Below are positions 59,589 through 64,000 of a DNA stretch of 64,000 nucleotides, piece by piece (positions within the stretch are counted from its first letter, which is position 1; the number at the start of each line of letters is the position of its first letter). Both the position numbers and the translations under genes were made by a program. The notes under the pieces were generated by a model. That model searched no databases. It saw only the letters and a program-made list of their open reading frames with translations, and was not told the DNA's origin. Source of the DNA: Anaerolineales bacterium HSG25 (GTDB taxonomy: Bacteria; Chloroflexota; Anaerolineae; 4572-78; J111); NCBI GenBank assembly GCA_030377865.1, contig JAUCGA010000004.1, positions 50,324-114,323 on the forward strand, read 5' to 3'.

Positions 59589-61342
59589 TTTACTCCTCCT
59601 GTGACATCGGTGATGGTTAGTTTGTAGCTCTTTCGTAACTCTTTGAACACTTCGTTCACCTGTTTTTCATACTGCTTATTGTAGGTCAAGATCAACTGTG
59701 ACATGTCGGTCTCGATGGGGCAACGGGCATCGAGCAGAGCTTTACGAAATACCTTGAGCGCAGTTTGATTAGGAAAATGAAGGGTGATGGTGGTATGCCG
59801 CATTAAGGTTAGCGTCTCTTTCTGCTTCGGTTTGGGACGTTCCTTTTTCCGTTTGGGGAAAACCGTTTTGGCCTTGTCAGGTATGGGGGTCAAGGTTGTT
59901 TCGGTATGACTAATTCGCAAGGGCAGTAGCTCGGCTTTTTCGAGGACGTTGTATAGTTGAGTCGGTTCCTTGATAATTGAAAGCGTGGGTGATATTTTAG
60001 CCTCTAAATACGGGTCAACCTGTTTAAGGCGCTTACGAGGAGTCTCTAAAATGGCAAATCCATCATACAAGATAAAATTATCAACCTCACTGCCCCATTC
60101 TTCAATCTCCATGACGATGTTTTGGGGCAGAGGACGGTCACTCAACTCGGTGAGGTAAGCCAGTAGTTCCGCACTTTCACTGTATGGATACGCGTCGTCG
60201 GCCAGTTGGGCGGCTACTTTTTGCCGGTTTAAACGTAAAATGGTGATTTTATCCTCAGCTACTATGTCAGTTAACGGATAGAGTTTGCTCAACGTGTTGG
60301 CCGGATAGATGGGTGAGTCGATATGAATCTCGAAATTGGGTTGCACGATAACTTTTGGCCCCGCAAATTTGTCATGCATGTAGTCGAGATAAAGTTGGTT
60401 GACTCGGAAGCCTTGCACAAGGTTGATGGTGGGTTCATCTTCCCGTCCCCGATGTGTTATGGTAAAAGATGATCCCATCACTTCAGTTTTAGGTTCGTAG
60501 GCTATATCAACATATTTCAAAATAAATGGAAGTCGCTCCAAAAAACGTTCAATATAACGCCCTTCAACCTGTTCAAACGCATCCTTATCTGTATCGTATA
60601 TCCAGTTCTTTTTATCCCAGGTGTTACTGTTTCTATAAAAATTTTGATACCGATTTGGGTCTCTACGAGCATGCTTCATTTTCGGAGATTTGGGGATTAA
60701 AAAGTAAGGATGCTTCTTTTTTAGGTAAGCCACCAATGAGGCCGTGCTATACCACACTCCGGCCTCACCTTGGGCTAACAACTTAAAGATAAACCGTCTA
60801 ATCTCAGCAAAATCGAGCATGGGTAACACGCCCGTCGCACAACCAGAGCGGGTAAATGGCGTTGTTCGTTCATCGAGCCAACGCCAATAAAAAAACTCAT
60901 TTTCGCAATGATCGCAATCTTTAATCAATGATTTGAGAATTTTACGTTCTTGCTCCATTAATGAACTGTTATAAAAATCTTCACAGGCCACCTCATCAAT
61001 TTCGACAAAATTATTGGAAAAAGTCGGCTCGGAGCTTGAATATCCGGCATAACTCCCTTCGGTGTCATACTTCACCAGCCCCAGTTTTAAGGCTGTACTG
61101 TCGACAAGATCGACCCAACGAGCATATCCATTCTGCTGAATCTGCTCTAAACCGCGTGGATCGCCCATCAATTTGGCTAACCGTTTTGAATCGGGTTTGC
61201 TGAGGCTATTGTCGCGATGGGTACGTTTGACAGAACGGTTGGCGACATAATCGACAAAAGCGTGCATATCGCGCCGTATGTCTAATGTTTGCGAGACTAC
61301 ATCAAGCTGACTGACATCAATTTTCTCTATTGGGAAACTCAT
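59585..61342 (-). CDS. Helicase-associated protein (Helicase_C_3-like), partner of XPB
   Basis: 585 residues. A central block, VIVQPNFEIHIDSPIYP, KITILRLNRQKVAAQL and LPQNIVMEIEEWGSEV, matches the XPB/Ssl2 helicase-associated family (PF13625-like, from memory). The N-terminal part (about 1-200) is unassigned, and the last 100 residues (TITLHFPNQTALKVFRKALL) form a small alpha/beta domain. It overlaps xpb by 4 bases and starts 5 bases after the previous gene. The tight packing suggests a protein complex with the helicase. Confidence 0.75.
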   Translation of the reverse strand: MSFPIEKIDVSQLDVVSQTLDIRRDMHAFVDYVANRSVKRTHRDNSLSKPDSKRLAKLMGDPRGLEQIQQNGYARWVDLVDSTALKLGLVKYDTEGSYAGYSSSEPTFSNNFVEIDEVACEDFYNSSLMEQERKILKSLIKDCDHCENEFFYWRWLDERTTPFTRSGCATGVLPMLDFAEIRRFIFKLLAQGEAGVWYSTASLVAYLKKKHPYFLIPKSPKMKHARRDPNRYQNFYRNSNTWDKKNWIYDTDKDAFEQVEGRYIERFLERLPFILKYVDIAYEPKTEVMGSSFTITHRGREDEPTINLVQGFRVNQLYLDYMHDKFAGPKVIVQPNFEIHIDSPIYPANTLSKLYPLTDIVAEDKITILRLNRQKVAAQLADDAYPYSESAELLAYLTELSDRPLPQNIVMEIEEWGSEVDNFILYDGFAILETPRKRLKQVDPYLEAKISPTLSIIKEPTQLYNVLEKAELLPLRISHTETTLTPIPDKAKTVFPKRKKERPKPKQKETLTLMRHTTITLHFPNQTALKVFRKALLDARCPIETDMSQLILTYNKQYEKQVNEVFKELRKSYKLTITDVTGGVK

Positions 61343-61347
61343 AATTC

Positions 61348-62769
61348 TTACTTACCTGCCTTAATCTGATTGACCACATGGCCTGACTTGGCGACAACCT
61401 TCTCCACCTGTGTCCGATACCCCTTCGGAAAAGCGATAAAATCATTCGGTAAAAACAGAAAATCATCCAACTTGCTGAATTTTCGTTCCAACTGTACCTT
61501 CAAACTCAAATCGTTGACCTGTGCAACCAACAAATTTTTGTGGATGATATGTTTGCCCCACTCTTTTTTGAGGGCGGTCGTTATTTTAGTATAGGCGGGC
61601 ATGTTTTGATTAAGCCACTGAATGGTTGGATGTTCCTGCACCGTTACCGGAGCGCGACCAAACTTGATCAAACTCGGAGTGGCGAGTAATTCGTCGTTCG
61701 CCACCCGTAATTTGGAGATACGGGCTATCTGTTCCAAGTCATCATACGGGATAAACCGTAAATCGACCCGCACCTGACCCGTGTTTGTTTTAGACAGGTA
61801 TCCCGTTGGCTCCATGCGTTTTGTTTTGGCCGAAGAATCGGGTAGACGGTAGTATGGTTTATCGACCATTAGTCGTTTTAGTAACCCCAGTTTGTAGCCA
61901 GTTTCACATATCTGTTGTATGTCATCTTTTTTAACCAGATCGAGTGATATTCTTATAACTCTAGCAAAATGCTTTACTGACAGCCACTGGTGGGCAGATA
62001 GTTGGCTGAAAGCGTAGGTGAGAATATCGCCAAACTGCAAATATTCGTGTTTGGCTAGGTTGGCAATCCGATCTATTTCCGTTTTCCAACTGAGTTGTTG
62101 CCATTCCTGTAAATGGCTGGCTCGGAATTCCTTGTTTCCATTTTGTAGGGTGCCTTGGATGATATGCAGACGGTAATTATCGTTGACAATAAGCGGGGCG
62201 GTGGAGGTGGAAGTGGTCTTAATTGGATTCGGAATATTGGTGATTATCTGTCGTAGAGCCTCGTCGGTCTGTTTTCCGAGTCTAGTAGATTTGTATGGCT
62301 CGGCAAAAAGGGGCGGTAAATAGGGAGCAAACTCTTTGGGAAAACGAAACAACCAACGCTCCATTTTGGTTTTATCACTGTAAGCAAACGCAGGCTCTTC
62401 GGCGATAATTAGCACCCCGCACCGCACCAGTTTTGTCTTGACTGCTTTGAACGTTTTTTGGTGACGTTGGGTAAAGGTGCGATGATATTCCCAGCTATTA
62501 GTTGTTTTTTTAGGGTCATATAACGGCTTAAAAAAACTGATGTCCACTGCATTTTCATACTGGTTCAGCAGATGTAGGAGAATGATCTCATCCTGTGAGA
62601 GCAAGGCAAATGTCTCTTTTAGTCCCATATCGCTGAGAAAGAAGTTCTCAAACAGAGCTGGGGTTCCGGCTTCGCGGGTCGAAAACCCTCGCACTTTGCA
62701 AATCGCTTTGGTGTCTACGTTACTTAAAGTATAGTGGCACATATTGTGCAACATTTTTATACTGTCCAT
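61348..62769 (-). CDS. First gene of the XPB operon; winged-helix-like protein, 473 aa
   Basis: No domain was firmly recognised. The first third contains ETFALLSQDEIILLHLLNQ followed by VDISFFKPLY, which looks like a winged-helix segment similar to those of helicase-associated proteins. The end (NLLVAQVNDLSLKVQLERKF, LFLPNDFIAFPKG) is conserved-looking. No signal or membrane segment is seen. It is the first gene of the three-gene XPB operon, with a 5-base gap to the next, and shares the general style of the second protein, so the two may be distant paralogues. An upstream promoter is not evident. Confidence 0.6.
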   Translation of the reverse strand: MDSIKMLHNMCHYTLSNVDTKAICKVRGFSTREAGTPALFENFFLSDMGLKETFALLSQDEIILLHLLNQYENAVDISFFKPLYDPKKTTNSWEYHRTFTQRHQKTFKAVKTKLVRCGVLIIAEEPAFAYSDKTKMERWLFRFPKEFAPYLPPLFAEPYKSTRLGKQTDEALRQIITNIPNPIKTTSTSTAPLIVNDNYRLHIIQGTLQNGNKEFRASHLQEWQQLSWKTEIDRIANLAKHEYLQFGDILTYAFSQLSAHQWLSVKHFARVIRISLDLVKKDDIQQICETGYKLGLLKRLMVDKPYYRLPDSSAKTKRMEPTGYLSKTNTGQVRVDLRFIPYDDLEQIARISKLRVANDELLATPSLIKFGRAPVTVQEHPTIQWLNQNMPAYTKITTALKKEWGKHIIHKNLLVAQVNDLSLKVQLERKFSKLDDFLFLPNDFIAFPKGYRTQVEKVVAKSGHVVNQIKAGK

Positions 62770-62869
62770 GATAATTCCTATATTGTAAGGCTCCGTATGG
62801 CTGACAACAAGTCACGTAAAGCCGTACTATTAAATTGATTGTCGTTGTTGGTGTATGGTTGATATGTTA

Positions 62870-63105
62870 GGAATGGGAATTAATTAACCTGTGCCTGTGA
62901 CTGCTGATTGAAATCAGGTAAAAGTTCAGTAAAGTAGCCCTAGAAACCCGATTTCTTTAAGAAATCGGGTTTCTGATATTTTTTCTGGCGAGTTCACTGA
63001 ATATTTACGAAATCAGCGTCTTAAACGGAAAACCTGCTTAAGCAGGTTTCTCGTGTCAGCATAAGAATTCATTCTTATGTGAAGACGCGCAACTTATTTA
63101 ATCGC
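62870..63105. mobile_element. M3 element interrupted by M4 (62918-63008)
   Basis: M3 starts GGAATGGGAATTAATTAACC after TA and ends near CAACTTATTTAATCGCCC. Its interior is the same as the M3 at 44117-44260. At 62918-63008 a complete 91-bp M4 is inserted, and GAAATCAG (62910-62917 and 63009-63016) is a perfect 8-bp duplication. The uninterrupted copy has the same GATTGAAATCAGCG at 44152-44165 only once. Confidence 0.92.
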
Positions 63106-63131
63106 CCAACGGCAAAAGTAACCTAGCAAAT

Positions 63132-64000
63132 TCAGTCAAATCCGGTATGGGCAGGGTTAGCGATTAGTTGAGCTTGAGCCTCAAGCTGAGCCAAATAGCG
63201 GTCAGGTTTCTTGCGAAAAACTCGGTCGTCTCGGAAAGAAGCCAAATGTTCTTGCATGCGCTGTCTTTCATTCCGCCACTCATGCAAAGGGACCCGCTTG
63301 AGCTGTTGCAGCTGTTGCTCCTCATCATCTTCCAGAGCAAAGAGCAACCAAGCGGCTTGTTCTCGTAGTCTCTGTTTGGCATGATAGGCCCCTGAAGTTC
63401 GCTTTGTTTGTCTGCGGACTCGACCAAAAAGTGCTTCGGTATCGTTGTTAGTGCGGGGCAGTCCGGGAGTGTCGTAGCAGTGAAAGAGACCGGGTTTGTA
63501 GCGATTGGTCAGATTACGTAGCTTCTTACGAAAAGAGACCAAGTACTCATTCAGATCGCCCCGTTTATCCAGTTCAGCCAGAAACTGATCGAGTTCAGCC
63601 TCAACAGCGGTCGAAAGTGGTTTATCAGGATCATCAGAATCTGGTTGAGGCAATGGTTTGTCCAGAATATTGCTAATCTTGAGCACCCAACTGTATGCCT
63701 CAGAAAGGGTATCATGCTCCTCTTTAAAGTCAGTCAAGATATCAGCAATGGCCTCGGCAAAGCAGATCAATTGAGGTTCATCGGGCAGGTTCAACAGGCT
63801 GTTATTCAACGAGGCAAGGATAAGTGAGAGGTCGTTGTACAGGCGCAATCCGGACAAGCGAAAGGGCTTGCGTCCGGTGCGAGACAAGGCTCCCCGTATC
63901 CGAGCGGCATAAGCCTCAACCAATTTATCAATCTGTTGTTGTTGATTGAGAACTGGCTCTGCTGGGCGAGTAGTCTGACGTTTACCGGCTAAAACGACGG
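63132..64000 (-). CDS. Transposase (C-terminal part; gene continues past the window edge)
   Basis: The frame stays open to position 64000, so the beginning is not seen; the TTG at 63923 is only an internal possibility. The landmark GLPRTNNDTEALFGRVRRQ, followed by TKRTSGAYHAKQ, is the LPRTNN-E-FG-RR pattern of a group of IS transposases with a catalytic Glu in that block. The Arg/Gln/Glu-rich end (NERQRMQEHLASF) is helical. The IS family cannot be named with confidence. The 3' end lies close to the M3/M4 nest. Confidence 0.7.
   Translation of the reverse strand, partial: VVLAGKRQTTRPAEPVLNQQQQIDKLVEAYAARIRGALSRTGRKPFRLSGLRLYNDLSLILASLNNSLLNLPDEPQLICFAEAIADILTDFKEEHDTLSEAYSWVLKISNILDKPLPQPDSDDPDKPLSTAVEAELDQFLAELDKRGDLNEYLVSFRKKLRNLTNRYKPGLFHCYDTPGLPRTNNDTEALFGRVRRQTKRTSGAYHAKQRLREQAAWLLFALEDDEEQQLQQLKRVPLHEWRNERQRMQEHLASFRDDRVFRKKPDRYLAQLEAQAQLIANPAHTGFD

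Overview
The window reads as a chromosomal segment of a filamentous member of the Chloroflexota (Anaerolineae-like). This is inferred, not proven. It rests on a secreted protein with cohesin-like domains, a Pro-Thr-Val-Gly-Glu repeat linker and a dockerin-like end; a bacterial XPB helicase next to a helicase-associated protein; a PBP2-MinC-MinD-MinE-RodA-GltX gene order; partner-switching regulators; and many Uma2, DUF4058 and Rpn-type PD-(D/E)XK proteins. No rRNA, tRNA or CRISPR array was recognised.

Layout. 1-2.2 kb: the end of a glycosidase and two small genes. 2.2-8.3 kb: three tandem, nearly identical ATPase-nuclease genes on the minus strand, which differ mainly in two patches around the ATPase core. 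8.7-22.6 kb: threonine ammonia-lyase, membrane and soluble glycosyltransferases, an RmuC-like gene, two arginine-biosynthesis genes (argD and an N-acetylglutamate synthase-like gene), a double glycosyltransferase, an ABC-2 permease, a short-chain dehydrogenase and a GT2. 23-32.6 kb: adenosine deaminase, the cohesin/dockerin protein, and Uma2, DUF4058 and Rpn proteins with gene debris. 32.9-40.8 kb: a cell-shape/division run mrdA-minC-minD-minE-rodA-orf-gltX on the minus strand. 41-49.5 kb: a possible toxin-like gene with duplicated partners, a broken PIN-domain toxin-antitoxin pair, cutC with two Gfo/Idh/MocA oxidoreductases, and a SpoIIE-type phosphatase with an RsbW-like kinase. 50-57 kb: GlgX, a fourth divergent ATPase-nuclease, a STAS protein, an AAA/PDDEXK protein and a collapsed restriction-modification gene. 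57-62.8 kb: a membrane-anchored EndoG-type nuclease behind a three-gene XPB helicase operon. The window ends in a transposase.

Most intergenic space is built from short non-coding mobile elements (MITE-like, about 80-215 bp) of at least eight families, called M1 to M8 here. Target-site duplications can be read directly: 3 bp for M1 and M7, 8 bp for M2 and M4, TA for M3, M5 and M8. Several are nested in one another, so the order of insertion can be reconstructed. They also affect genes. One supplies an in-frame linker to a double glycosyltransferase, one splits an antitoxin whose partner toxin has lost its ATG, one truncates a helicase remnant, and others sit exactly at stop codons or inside the min operon.

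The best candidates for under-described biology are (1) the ATPase-nuclease array with its variable patches, (2) the XPB three-gene operon coupled to an EndoG-like nuclease, and (3) the traffic of small elements into coding sequence.
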